Source of the DNA: Methylobrevis pamukkalensis
Lineage (GTDB): Bacteria; Pseudomonadota; Alphaproteobacteria; Rhizobiales; Pleomorphomonadaceae
DNA: 63,890 bases
Direction of reading: 5' to 3'
Assembly: GCF_001720135.1 (NCBI RefSeq)
Contig: NZ_MCRJ01000004.1
Span: 1-63,890 of the forward strand
Shown here: positions 42,313 to 51,370 of the stretch, piece after piece
How positions within the stretch are numbered: position 1 is the stretch's first letter
Layout of the letters: each line of letters starts with the position of its first letter
Notes under the pieces: model-generated
Told to the model about the DNA's origin: nothing
The model's database searches: none
The model's input: the letters and a program-made list of their open reading frames with translations, nothing else
Position numbers and translations under genes: made by a program

Positions 42313-43545
42313 TCAGTTGGCGGGATAGGCGCTGGTGTCGATCGTCTTCAACGACACCCATTCGCCCTTGTCGTCGATCTGCAGCAGGCGGGTCGCCGGG
42401 ACGGCGACGTTGCCGGTGTCGCTGAAGTCGAGCGGGCCGGAGGCGCCGTCGTAGTCGATGTCCTTGCCCTCGGCGAGCAGCTTCACGCCGTCGGCATAGG
42501 AGAACACCTTCTCGCCTTCCGGCCGGGAGACGTCGATCAGCTTGGAATCGATCGCCTCGCCGGTGGTGGCGCCCGCCGCCTGCATGGCGAGCGCGGCGAG
42601 GATCACCGCGTCATAGGTCTCGGCCTGGTAGAAGCCCGACTGCGGGGCCTCGCCGAAGCGCTTGGCGTAGGCCTCGGAGAACCGCGCCCAGCTCGGCGCG
42701 CCTTCCACCTGGCTCGACACCGGGTTGATCGCGCCCTTGACGATCTCGGCGCCGGCGGCCTGGACGAAGTCCTGGCTCTGCAGTTCGGCGGTGACCCAGT
42801 ATTTCCAGTCGTAGCCGCGCTGGTAGGCCTGCTTGACGAAGTTGACGCCGGTGGTCTGGCCGGCGGCGACGAAGATCAGGCCGCCCGGCGTGGCGTCGGC
42901 CACTTCCTTGATCTCGTTGAGATAGTTCGACTGGCCCGGCGCCAGCGTCACGGTCTTGACGACCTTGCCGCCGAATTTCTCGTAGTTGCGCACGAAGGTG
43001 TTGGCAGCGCTGAGCGTGCCTTCGAGATTCTCCACGACCATGACGATCTCGGTCTGCTTCATCTCGTCGATGAGCAGCTTGGCGTGGACGACGCCGAGGA
43101 AGCTGTCGGAGGCGTTGGTGCGGTAGATGTAGTTGCCCTTGCCGCCGGCCTTGTCGAGGCCTTCGGTGCCGGCGGAGGTGGAGATGATCGGGGTCTTGGT
43201 GTCCTTGGCAAAGGACAGCAGCGCCATGATCGGATCGGATTCCGGGCCGATGATCGCGCTCACGCCGTCGACGCTGACGAGCTTCTGCGCGCCGCGCACG
43301 CCGCCCGCCGCCGTGGACGTGTTGTCCTCGGGGACGAGCACGACATTGTTGCCGAGCACGCCGCCGGCGGCGTTGATTTCCTCCACGGCGAGGATGGCGC
43401 CGTTGTTCAGCGCGCCGGCCCAGGGGGCCATGTCGCCGGTGAAGCCCACCATGAAGCCGAGCTTGACGTCCTCCGCTGCGGCGGGCCCGACGAGGCAGGC
43501 GACACTCACGGCGGCAAACAGGGCACTTTTCAGAGTCCTAGGCAT
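42313..43545 (-). CDS. Branched-chain-type ABC transporter periplasmic binding protein
   Basis: 410 residues. Signal peptide MPRTLKSALFAAVSVACLVG with AAAED cleavage region, then a Peripla_BP_6 fold (KLGFMVGFTGDMAPWAGAL, EEINAAGGVLGNN, SAIIGPESDPIMALL, IISTSAGTEGL). Binding proteins of this class serve amino acids, urea, amides and many aromatic acids. It lies between the two ATPase genes of the importer. Ligand unknown. Confidence 0.92.
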   Translation of the reverse strand: MPRTLKSALFAAVSVACLVGPAAAEDVKLGFMVGFTGDMAPWAGALNNGAILAVEEINAAGGVLGNNVVLVPEDNTSTAAGGVRGAQKLVSVDGVSAIIGPESDPIMALLSFAKDTKTPIISTSAGTEGLDKAGGKGNYIYRTNASDSFLGVVHAKLLIDEMKQTEIVMVVENLEGTLSAANTFVRNYEKFGGKVVKTVTLAPGQSNYLNEIKEVADATPGGLIFVAAGQTTGVNFVKQAYQRGYDWKYWVTAELQSQDFVQAAGAEIVKGAINPVSSQVEGAPSWARFSEAYAKRFGEAPQSGFYQAETYDAVILAALAMQAAGATTGEAIDSKLIDVSRPEGEKVFSYADGVKLLAEGKDIDYDGASGPLDFSDTGNVAVPATRLLQIDDKGEWVSLKTIDTSAYPAN

Positions 43546-43568
43546 GATTTCGGGTCCCCTCGTTGGAT

Positions 43569-44324
43569 TTATTGCAGGTCGGTCTTCGCACTCTTCCCGA
43601 TGTAGAGTTCGAGGACCTTCTGGTCCGCGATCACCTCGTCGGGGGTTCCTTCCGCAATGATGCGACCGTCCGCCATCGCGAAGATCCGGTCGCAGACGTT
43701 GCAGACGAATTTCAGGTTGTGATCGACGAGCAGGAAGCTCACGCCCTGGTCGCGCAGGGCACGAATGCGCGACGCAAGGCTCTCGATCAGCGCCGGATTG
43801 ACGCCCGCGGCCGGCTCGTCGAGCATCAGCAGCACGGGCCCGGCCATCATCGCCCGGGCAAATTCCAGCATCTTGAGATCCGGGGCGCTGAGATCCTCGG
43901 CCCAGACGTCGCGCTTCTGGTAGAGGCCGAAGTCGGCGAGGATGGCCGAGGCCGCCTCCAGGGTCTCGGCCGGCACCCGCGCCGGCGAGAAGGGCGAGGA
44001 CCGCCGGTCACGGTCGTGGCGGGAGAACACCAGCATGTTCTCCATCACCGTCATCCGCGGAAAGCCGACCGGGGTCTGGAAGGTGCGCAGGATGCCGAGC
44101 TTGGCGATCTCGCTCGGGTCCCTGGCGGTGATGTCGCGGTCCATGAAGCGGATGCTGCCGGCGTCGGCCTTGAGGAAGCCGCTGATCACGTTGAACAGCG
44201 TGGTCTTGCCGGCGCCGTTGGTGCCGATCAGGCCGGTGATGCTGCCGGGCTCGACCCGCAGCGACACGTCGTCCACCGCCTTGACGCCGCCGAAGGAGAG
44301 CTTGCAGGAGGAGACGTCAAGCAT
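43569..44324 (-). CDS. Branched-chain-type ABC transporter ATPase (LivG-like)
   Basis: 251 residues. Walker A GTNGAGKTT, signature LSAPDLKMLEFARAM (a variant of the usual LSGGQ), Walker B VLLMLDEPAAGVNP and the His switch in LLVDHNLKFV. The C-terminal IAEGTPDEVIADQKVLELYIG is typical of LivG. The start overlaps the end of the permease gene by 8 bp, so the two are translated together. Confidence 0.92.
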   Translation of the reverse strand: MLDVSSCKLSFGGVKAVDDVSLRVEPGSITGLIGTNGAGKTTLFNVISGFLKADAGSIRFMDRDITARDPSEIAKLGILRTFQTPVGFPRMTVMENMLVFSRHDRDRRSSPFSPARVPAETLEAASAILADFGLYQKRDVWAEDLSAPDLKMLEFARAMMAGPVLLMLDEPAAGVNPALIESLASRIRALRDQGVSFLLVDHNLKFVCNVCDRIFAMADGRIIAEGTPDEVIADQKVLELYIGKSAKTDLQ

Positions 44325-45294
44325 TGTGCGACACCATGGCCTTGGCGCCGGCCGGAGCCGCGCCGCCGAAGACGGTGGCGCGCTCGGGGAACAGGCCGTT
44401 GGGCCGCCAGCGGAGGATGAGGATGAGGGCGAGGCCGATCACGGCCGTGCGCAGCGAGGCGACGGTGGCGGCGGCCTCGCCGGAGACGGGAACGAAGCGC
44501 AGGATGTCGTGCAGCAGCACGAAGATGAAGCCGCCGACGAGGGCGCCGCGCAGGCTGCCGAGGCCGCCGATGATCACCGCCGTCCAGACGAAGAAGGTGA
44601 CGTCGCTGGAATACTGGCCCGGGGTGACGATGGTGTTGTACCAGACGTAGAACACCCCCGCGAGACCGCTGATCGTGCCGGCCACCACATAGGCCTTGAG
44701 ATTGTGCCGGCGCGGCGCGATGCCGGCGGTGATCGCCAGCGCCTCGTTCTCGCGCACGGCCTTGAGGCTGCGGCCGAAGGGCGAGATCACCATGTGGCGC
44801 GTCACGAGGAAGACGATGGCGAGACCCGCCACCAGCAGGGCCAGCAGCAGGAAGCCGTAGGCCGAGGGATCGACCGCCTCGCGCAGCGGCGGGCGCAGGC
44901 CGTAGATGCCGGCGACGCCGTTGGTCAGCCAGGCCTCGTTGACGAAGATCTGGCGGATCACCTCGGCGAAGGCGAGCGTGGTGATCAGGAAGTATTCCCG
45001 CTTGAGCCGCAGGGTCAGCGCGCCGATCAGCAGCGCGAACAGCGCCGCCGCGATCATCGCCGCCGCCATGCCGGCCCAGACCGGCGCCTCGAAGCCGAAG
45101 ATGTAGGCCTGGTAGGAGGCGGCCGGCGGGGCCGTGACGATGACATAGGCATAGGCGCCGATGCCGAAGAAGGAGACGATGCCGAGATCCCAGAGGCCGC
45201 CGACCCCGGATTCCAGATTGAGCGCCACGCAGAGCATGGCGTAGATGGCGCCGAGGCTGACCATGCTGACGAGGAAAAGCAGAAGTCCGCTCAT
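44317..45294 (-). CDS. Branched-chain-type ABC transporter permease (LivM-like)
   Basis: 325 residues with about eight to nine transmembrane helices. Contains the cytoplasmic-loop motif FGRSLKAVRENEALAITAG, a LivM hallmark, and GGLGSLRGALVGGF near the C-terminus. The first helix (GLLLFLVSMVSLGAIYAML) follows the ATG at 45294. Overlaps the LivG-like gene. Confidence 0.93.
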   Translation of the reverse strand: MSGLLLFLVSMVSLGAIYAMLCVALNLESGVGGLWDLGIVSFFGIGAYAYVIVTAPPAASYQAYIFGFEAPVWAGMAAAMIAAALFALLIGALTLRLKREYFLITTLAFAEVIRQIFVNEAWLTNGVAGIYGLRPPLREAVDPSAYGFLLLALLVAGLAIVFLVTRHMVISPFGRSLKAVRENEALAITAGIAPRRHNLKAYVVAGTISGLAGVFYVWYNTIVTPGQYSSDVTFFVWTAVIIGGLGSLRGALVGGFIFVLLHDILRFVPVSGEAAATVASLRTAVIGLALILILRWRPNGLFPERATVFGGAAPAGAKAMVSHNA

Positions 45295-45421
45295 CTGTCC
45301 CGAACCCTTTTTCGCCGGATCCGGCGGCCTTGTCCCGGGTCAGGGAACTGTGCCGCGGTCCGAAGTCGTCTCGTTGTCCTGTGCCGGGCGGGGACCACGC
45401 GGCCACGCCCGGAGCGACCCG

Positions 45422-46291
45422 TCAGTGCGTGCGCGTCTTGCCGCCGCCCCACAGCGACTGCAGCCCGCCCGGCCGCACCAGCAGCACGGCGATGATCAGC
45501 GCGAAGGCGAGGCCCGTGCGGTAGCTCGACGACACGAACATCAGGCCGATCTCGATGCCGAAGGCGAGCACCACGGAGGCGAGCATCACGCCGTAGATGC
45601 TGCCGAGACCGCCGAGCACCGTGACGGCGAGGATCATGATGATCATCTGCCAGCCCATCTGGGTGTGCAGCGAGCCGACGATACCGAGGAACACGCCGGC
45701 GAGACCGGCCAGCGCGGTCGCCACGAACCAGACGATGTCGGACGTGCGGCGCGGGTCGAAGCCGCGCACCCGGGCGAGATCCTCGTTGTCGGCGACGGCG
45801 CGGATGCTCTTGCCGGCCCAGGTGTAGGTGAGGAACACGTGGACGCCGAGCGCCGAGACGATCGCCAGCAGCACGATGGCGAATTCGTAGGGCGTCATGA
45901 ACGGCTGGCCGGCGATCTGCCAGGCGCGCATCGGCGGCAGGTCGAAGGCGAGCATGCGCTTGCCGGCCAGCGCCCCGACGATGCCGTAGATCACGTAAGC
46001 CGCGCCGACCGAGGTGAACAGCAGCACCAGGATGCCCTTGGACTTCACCGGCTTGAACAGGACCCGGTTGAGGATCACGCCGGTGAAGCCGCAGCCGATC
46101 GAGGCGAGGATCGCGGCGGCCCACAGCGGCAGGCCGAGGCCGTCGAGCCACAGCGCCAGATAGGCCCCCATCAGCAGCGCCTGGCCGTGGGCGATGTTGA
46201 TGAAGCCTTCGGTCTTTAATGTCATTGAAAAGCCGATGGAGGACAGCAGCAGGATGCTGGCCGAGATTGTCCCGAAAATCAGGATGTCCAT
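45422..46291 (-). CDS. Branched-chain-type ABC transporter permease (LivH-like)
   Basis: 289 residues from the ATG at 46291, chosen because of the GGAGAG ribosome site directly upstream. Starts at 46318 or 46342 would add a short unconserved leader. LivH features: INIAHGQALLMGAYLALWL, the loop GKSIRAVADNEDLARVRGFD and VLGGLGSIYGVMLAS. First gene of the importer unit; an operator-like inverted repeat lies 64 bp upstream. Confidence 0.93.
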   Translation of the reverse strand: MDILIFGTISASILLLSSIGFSMTLKTEGFINIAHGQALLMGAYLALWLDGLGLPLWAAAILASIGCGFTGVILNRVLFKPVKSKGILVLLFTSVGAAYVIYGIVGALAGKRMLAFDLPPMRAWQIAGQPFMTPYEFAIVLLAIVSALGVHVFLTYTWAGKSIRAVADNEDLARVRGFDPRRTSDIVWFVATALAGLAGVFLGIVGSLHTQMGWQMIIMILAVTVLGGLGSIYGVMLASVVLAFGIEIGLMFVSSSYRTGLAFALIIAVLLVRPGGLQSLWGGGKTRTH

Positions 46292-46354
46292 CGCACTCTC
46301 CGATCCGATGCGGGGCATTGCCTTGCCCTCTGTCCACCACAAGCTAGCCGCAGT

Positions 46355-46371
46355 TTTTAATCAGGTCAAAA
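46355..46371. promoter_or_regulatory. Shared island motif, site upstream of the ABC importer
   Basis: TTTTAA-TCAGG-TCAAAA, a 6-5-6 inverted repeat with one mismatched pair, 64 bp upstream of the first importer gene. Same spacing and half-site as the copies at 48586, 53702 and (weaker) 60511. Confidence 0.65.
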
Positions 46372-46506
46372 GTATTTTGCGTCATTTTTCGTCTGGGCAA
46401 ATATCTGCCGACGATTTGTGCAGTCTGCCAACGGGTGGAGCGGCGGCGTCTGCATCAGAGGGCAGTCGTGGCGACACCCTCGACCCCGGCCACGCCTTGA
46501 CTCCGC

Positions 46507-47461
46507 TCAAAGATCCAGCGTGATCCGCGCGGTCCGGGCCCGCGAGCAGCAGATGACGATGCTGTTCTCCTTCTCGCCCGGCATCAGCACGGTGTCGCGG
46601 TGGTCCGGCGTGCCATCCAGGACGCGGGTGATGCAGGTGCGCAGGTGCCTTCCATGCAGCTGTAGTCGATGTCGAGACCGGCCCCGAGCAGGGCGTCGAG
46701 GATGGTCTGCCCCGCGGGTACCGCGATTTCCCGGCCGGTGCGGGCGAGCACGACGGTGAAACCCGCGTCGCTGTCGCGCGGGCCGGCGTCGGCGTTGGCA
46801 AAGCGCTCGAAATGCAGGCGCTCGCCGCGCGCGCCGGCCACCGCCGCGACCGCGGTCATCAGGCCTTCCGGACCGCAGCAGTAGACGTGGGCATGGTCCG
46901 GTGCCGCGCCGATGTGGCCGGCAAGATCGACGCCCGGGCCGCATCGCCCCCGTCATGGTGGACGATCACGGCATGGCCCGCGGCGGCGAGCGCCGCGAAG
47001 TCGGCGGCAAAGGCCGCGCTGTCCCGGTCGCGCGTGAGATAGACGACGGAAAAGGCACGTCCCGCGGCACCGAGTGACCGCGCCATCGCGAGAATGGGCG
47101 TCGCGCCGATGCCGCCGGCGATCAGAAGCGCCGGTTCGGCTCCGTCATGGAGGGGAAAATGATTGCGCGGCCTTGAGACGGCGATCTCGTCGCCGACATG
47201 AACGGCGCGGAACATCTCCGCCGACCCGCCCCGGCCCGGCTCCTCGCGCTGCACGGCGATGCAGTAGCGGTGGGTTTCGGCCGGGTCGTTGTGGAGCGAA
47301 TACTGCCGCTCCAGGCCGGAGGGCAGGAAGACGGTGACGTGCGACCCGGCCGTGAAGCCGGGAAGCACGTCACCCCGCTGGCGCGGAACCAGTTCGAAGG
47401 TGCGGATGCGCGGGGTCAGTTCGGCGACGGCGCGCACCCGGAGGGTCAGTGTCTCGGTCAT
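46507..47461 (-). CDS. Oxygenase reductase (phthalate-dioxygenase-reductase/VanB type), two frameshifts
   Basis: About 318 residues: FMN/FAD domain with RQYSLHNDP, NAD domain with LLIAGGIGATPILAMA, VYCCGPEGLM, and a C-terminal plant-type 2Fe-2S domain with DYSCMEGTCGTCITRVLDG once repaired. It passes electrons from NADH to the neighbouring Rieske oxygenase. Breaks near 46931-46937 (AARA should continue VDLAGHIGAA) and near 46640 (one G lost in TGCG[G]CACC, inside the cluster-binding cysteine motif). It starts 75 bp after the oxygenase gene, same strand. Confidence 0.9.
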
Positions 47462-47536
47462 CCGCGTCGTCCCGCTTCTGAGGTCGGCGCCGCGCGCGCG
47501 TGCGCGTGTCAGGATCCAGATTTCAGGGCCCCTGTT

Positions 47537-48528
47537 TCAGGGAACGAAGGCCTCGGCCTTGTCGAGATCGCGCAGCATGCGCCGGTACTGCACCGCGCCC
47601 GCGTCGGGGAAGCGGATGTGCAGTTCCTCGCTGATCGACACCGGGATCTGCTCGGGCCGCTGGGTCTCGACGATCACCCGGTCCTGCTCCATCACCGTGT
47701 CGAAGCCGCCGGTGAACTGGGCGTCGGCCTTGTCCAGCGAGTGATTGCGGCCGACGAAGACGTAGATCCGGGTGAAGGTGTCGTCGATCGGCGCGGAGAG
47801 GAAGGACAGGCAGGTGATGTCGCCTGGCTTCGACTCCTCGTTGTCCGACCAGGTCTTCACATTGCCGACCTTCACCACGCTCTTGCGGTCGTGGACGATG
47901 AAGGGAAACTCGATGACATAGTCGCGCAGCAGGTGGCCGTCGTCATAGGCGTAGTTCAGCCCGCGCTCGGTCTTCGTCACCTCGTAGGGCTTGATCACTG
48001 GCCCGTCGGCAAGCTCGGTGTAGCCGAGATGGACGAAGTTGAAATGCGAGAAGTCCATGGCATTCTCGACGACGCGGCCGGCCGAGGCCTTCCAGTCGTA
48101 GGTGTTGACGAGGATCACCCGGTGGTCGGGCCGGTTCCAGGCATCGTCCGGCCATTCGGGGAAGGGCATCGCCGGCTCGGCGAGGCAGACCCAGACGAGA
48201 CCATAGGCCTCGCGGGCCTTGTAGGCGATGGCGCGCGCCTTTTCCGGGATCGGCGCGCCGGGGGCGAGCGAGGGAATGTGCACGCAGGCGCCGGTCTTGT
48301 CATAGGCCCAGCGTGATAGGGGCAGACGATCCGGCCGTTCTCGGCGCGGCCACCCGCCGAGAAGGCGGCGCCGCGGTGGATGCAGAGATCCTTGAAGATC
48401 GCCACGCCCTCGTCGTCGCGAAAGGCGACGACCTGTTCGCCGAGCATGCGGAAAGCGGTCGGCACGCCGGTGACTTCTTCCGTACGGGCAATCGGGTGCC
48501 AGTAGTTGCGGAGCGAAAGTTTCGACAT
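47537..48528 (-). CDS. Rieske non-heme iron oxygenase, VanA-like, one frameshift
   Basis: About 330 residues. N-terminal Rieske cluster CIHRGAAFSAGG...CPYHAW (Cys-x-His, Cys-x-x-His) and the mononuclear iron site in ENAMDFSHFNFVH. Size and N-terminus (LRNYWHPIARTEEV) resemble aromatic O-/N-demethylases such as VanA rather than ring-hydroxylating heterohexamers. The frame breaks near 48309-48311: YHA should continue WAYDKTGACVHIP, one C missing. The start at 48528 has a good GGAGG ribosome site. Two operator-like inverted repeats precede it. Confidence 0.9.
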
Positions 48529-48564
48529 GCCGACCTCCAGTTTCTCGAGCGGGTGCGGTCCCGT

Positions 48565-48581
48565 ATTTAATAAGCTCAACT
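48565..48581. promoter_or_regulatory. Shared island motif, weak second site before the Rieske oxygenase
   Basis: ATTTAA-TAAGC-TCAACT, a degenerate copy of the TTTTRA-N5-TYAAAA pattern, 21 bp (centre to centre) from the perfect site at 48586. Listed as a possible secondary site only. Confidence 0.35.
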
Positions 48582-48585
48582 TTTA

Positions 48586-48602
48586 TTTTGATATATTCAA
48601 AA
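48586..48602. promoter_or_regulatory. Shared island motif, perfect site upstream of the Rieske oxygenase
   Basis: TTTTGA-TATAT-TCAAAA, a perfect 6-5-6 inverted repeat 58 bp upstream of the oxygenase start. It is the best copy of the motif found at the heads of the island's transcription units. Confidence 0.7.
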
Positions 48603-48635
48603 TCATTTGGAGCTTCTTGTCAACGAGATGCGGCG

Positions 48636-49562
48636 TCACGGCACCAGCACGAGCTTGGAGCCCGGCGAGCGCATCTGCAGCTCGAAGGCGCTGGCGACGT
48701 CCGACAGCGGCATCGCCGTGAAGGTGGTGGCGAGCTCGCCGGCGAGCACATGGTCCTGCATGCGCGCAAAGGCCGCGGCGCGCGGGCCGTGGGCGACGCT
48801 GCCACCGGAAAAGCCGAGGATCGCGCTGCGCGGAAAGCGCATGAAGGCGGGATTGAGCACGAGTTCGGCCCCCGCGCTGTTGCCGATCTGGATCAGGCGG
48901 CCGCCGGCGGTGAGGCAGGACAGCGCGGCCTTGGCCGGCGGACCCCAGAGCGGATCGACGACGACGTCGAGCCGGCCGGCGCAGGCTTCGCGGATGCGGC
49001 CGGCAAGGTTGTCCTCGGACGAGAGATCGACCACCGCGTCGGCGCCGAGTTCCAGAGCGCGGGCCTGGCCTTCGGCCGAGCGGGCGGCGGCGACCACGCG
49101 GCCGGCGCCGAGCAGGCGGGCCGCCTGCAGCGCGACCACGCCGACGGCGCCGCTGGCGCCGAGCACCAGAACCGTCTCGCCGGCGACCAGCCGGGCGCTT
49201 TCGCTGAGGGCGAGCCAGCCGGTGAGGCCGGCGATGCCGAGCGCCAGCGCGGTGCCGTCGTCGATGTCATCGAGCAGCGGCATCAGCGCCCCGGTCGCGG
49301 CGAGGCTCATCTCGGCCATCGAGCCGAAGGGGGCGCGGCTGGCGGAGAAGTAGACGCGGCGGCCGTCGACGGTGCCGACGCCCTCGCGGCCGGGCACCGA
49401 GGGCAGCATCGGCGGGCCGATCCGGCCCGAGGCGAGCAGCACGTCGATCGGGTTGAGGCCGGCGGCGGTGACGGTGACGAGGCTTTCGCCCTCGCGCGCC
49501 ACCGGCGCCTCGAAGCTGGCGTAGTCGGGGATACCGGGCGCGCTGAGAACCGCAGCCTTCAT
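48636..49562 (-). CDS. Zinc-type alcohol dehydrogenase/quinone oxidoreductase family protein
   Basis: 308 residues of the MDR superfamily. Rossmann motif VLVLGASGAVGVVALQAARLL near residues 131-151; N-terminal GroES-like part with GLNPIDVLLASGRIG and PGREGVG. Structural zinc cysteines are lacking, which fits quinone oxidoreductase-type enoyl/carbonyl reductases using NADPH. It is 2 bp after the carboxymuconolactone-type gene, so cotranscribed. Substrate unknown. Confidence 0.87.
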   Translation of the reverse strand: MKAAVLSAPGIPDYASFEAPVAREGESLVTVTAAGLNPIDVLLASGRIGPPMLPSVPGREGVGTVDGRRVYFSASRAPFGSMAEMSLAATGALMPLLDDIDDGTALALGIAGLTGWLALSESARLVAGETVLVLGASGAVGVVALQAARLLGAGRVVAAARSAEGQARALELGADAVVDLSSEDNLAGRIREACAGRLDVVVDPLWGPPAKAALSCLTAGGRLIQIGNSAGAELVLNPAFMRFPRSAILGFSGGSVAHGPRAAAFARMQDHVLAGELATTFTAMPLSDVASAFELQMRSPGSKLVLVP

Positions 49563-49564
49563 GA

Positions 49565-50134
49565 TCAGGACCTTTCAAGGGGGGTAGCCGCGCCAATGCC
49601 GGGATTGGGGACCGGATGGTCGAGATTGGCGGCGGCGAGAAACAGGGCAAGCAGGGGATAGTAGCCGGCGATCGCGACCACATCGGTCGCGGCGCCCCGG
49701 CCGAGCGTGGTCGACAGATGGGCGAGCGCCGCGGCATCGGCGACGTTGCCGGCGATCGCCCGATGACAGAAGACGATGATCGCGGCGGCCGGATCAACGG
49801 GGTCGAGCGCGGCGACATCGCCGCTTCGGGCGGCCTCGATCACGGCGTCGCCGAGGCCTTCACGGCGGCCGATCGGCTCGTGATAGTCCCACTCGTAGCC
49901 GGAGCCGTAGGCAGCGGCGGCGGCGAGGATCGCCACCTCGCGCAGGTCCGCCGGCAGCGCGCCGGAAAAGCGGATCGCCGCGCCGACACCCTGGATCGCA
50001 TCGGCGAGCACCGGGCTGTCGAGCATGGCGAGGAAGGGCCGGGGCACGTCGCCGCGCGGCCCGGAGGCGATGGCGTCGAAGACCGCCTTCTGGGCGGAGG
50101 TCATCGCATTCGGATCGCTGGCGCCGATCTGCAC
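49565..50134 (-). CDS. Carboxymuconolactone decarboxylase (AhpD-like) family protein
   Basis: 189 residues, helical CMD fold. Conserved pattern ADLREVAILAAAAAYGSGYEWDYHEPIGRREGLGD is family typical (quoted in parts: LREVAIL; EWDYHEPIGRREGL). The CxxC of AhpD peroxidase relatives is absent, so a decarboxylase or lactonase-like role in aromatic breakdown is more likely. Directly upstream of and coupled to the quinone oxidoreductase gene. Confidence 0.83.
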   Translation of the reverse strand: MQIGASDPNAMTSAQKAVFDAIASGPRGDVPRPFLAMLDSPVLADAIQGVGAAIRFSGALPADLREVAILAAAAAYGSGYEWDYHEPIGRREGLGDAVIEAARSGDVAALDPVDPAAAIIVFCHRAIAGNVADAAALAHLSTTLGRGAATDVVAIAGYYPLLALFLAAANLDHPVPNPGIGAATPLERS

Positions 50135-50187
50135 GTCTCGTCTCCTCGCCCCGCACTCGGGGAACTGGGTCTCACATCAAGGGAATT

Positions 50188-50302
50188 GTCATCCCCGCGA
50201 GCGAAGCGAGGGAAGGGGATCCAGAAGCTGGCCACCGAAGTCCGCGGCTGATTTCTGGATCCCCTTCCCTCCCCGAGCTGCGCTCGGCTCGCCGGGGATG
50301 AC
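50188..50302. repeat. Family B intergenic palindromic repeat
   Basis: 115-bp element between the carboxymuconolactone-type and cyclase genes. Outer ends GTCATCCCCG / CGGGGATGAC and inner arms (GGGAAGGGGATCCAGAA with TTTCTGGATCCCCTTCCC) form a long hairpin. It shares only the outer GTCATCCCCG end with family A, so I treat it as a separate family. Confidence 0.75.
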
Positions 50303-50361
50303 AACCGGAGGGTCAGAGGCATGGACCGCTGCCAACCACTCATCACTCCGGCCGTCATGGC

Positions 50362-50388
50362 AAAAACCCCGGCCGTCGCCGGCCGGGG
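50362..50388 (-). terminator. Intrinsic terminator after the cyclase gene
   Basis: On the minus strand stem CCCCGGCCG with its perfect complement and a 4-nt loop is followed by five Ts, 20 bp past the cyclase stop. It separates the upstream unit (cupins to cyclase) from the carboxymuconolactone-type gene pair. Confidence 0.85.
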
Positions 50389-50408
50389 TGTGGTCGTGCG
50401 TGCGGGAC

Positions 50409-51299
50409 TCAGCGGCCGTCGGGGCCGCCGGAGATCATGCCGGACGCGATCTGGCGCGGGCCGAAGATCGCCTTGGCGACGTCACCGACCGCCTCGACAT
50501 TTTCCTCGATGCCCTTGAAGCAGACGATGCGGCAGGGGCAGGCCTCGAGGCCTTCGTAGCGCCACGGGAAAGCACCGATCACCGCGCGCTGGTTGAGCAT
50601 CAGCTCGATGTCGCCGCCGATGTTCTCGGCGTGGATCAGGCCCTCCTGGAAGGCCTGCGAGTGGAAGGGGAAGTAGTCTTCCACGACCTTGCGGCCCGAA
50701 CGCTTGTGCGTGTAGCTGTTCTTGCCGAAGAACTCGTCGCAGGTCATGCCGACCTTTTCCTCGAACTGCTTGGCAAGGTCGGGGCGCATGCGGCGAATGG
50801 TGGTGTTCATGGCATGGTCGCCCGAACCGGCGTCGATACCGAACCACTTGATCTTCTTCTTCAGCATCCAGTCGAGCAGTTCCTGCTTGCCGCCCGGGTG
50901 CATGCAGAAATACTTGACGAGATCCTGCTCCGGCTTGCCTTCCCAGTAGCGGTGCCAGCCGGTGTGGATGATCAGGATGTCGCCGTCCTTCACCTCGACC
51001 GGCGCGCTCTCGATCATCTCCGGGGTGATGACCGCCCAGTCGTCCATGTGCTCGGAGACGTCGACCACGGCACCCGGGCCGACGAGGAAGTCCATCGGGT
51101 AGGAGGCCATGTCGCCCATGCCGTCGGTGCCGTGCATGGCGCCGTCGATGTGGGTGCCGACATGCAGGGCCGAATCGATGCGCTGGGCGACGATGTGGAT
51201 CGTCTGCAGGTTCTGCGCATAATACATCTTGTTGCCGGCGTAGCCGACCCAGCCCGGGGTGTGGACGTTCATCAGGTGAGTGAGATCAACGATCTGCAT
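50409..51299 (-). CDS. Cyclase-family metal hydrolase (kynurenine formamidase/isatin hydrolase type)
   Basis: 296 residues. The diagnostic metal motif HVGTHIDGAMHG (HxGTHxD) is near residues 46-57, preceded by DLTHLMNVHTPGWVGY. Members hydrolyse amides or lactams such as N-formylkynurenine or isatin. Somewhat longer than formamidases (about 210) or isatin hydrolase (about 260) and with an extra Lys-rich central section, so the substrate may differ. A terminator follows it. In context it could open an oxidised N-heterocycle. Confidence 0.85.
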   Translation of the reverse strand: MQIVDLTHLMNVHTPGWVGYAGNKMYYAQNLQTIHIVAQRIDSALHVGTHIDGAMHGTDGMGDMASYPMDFLVGPGAVVDVSEHMDDWAVITPEMIESAPVEVKDGDILIIHTGWHRYWEGKPEQDLVKYFCMHPGGKQELLDWMLKKKIKWFGIDAGSGDHAMNTTIRRMRPDLAKQFEEKVGMTCDEFFGKNSYTHKRSGRKVVEDYFPFHSQAFQEGLIHAENIGGDIELMLNQRAVIGAFPWRYEGLEACPCRIVCFKGIEENVEAVGDVAKAIFGPRQIASGMISGGPDGR

Positions 51300-51370
51300 C
51301 TGAAATGACTTTCTTCAGGGGTTGAACGGCGGGCGCCGCAAACGCGGCGCCGGGAGATCGGGTGCGCGCG

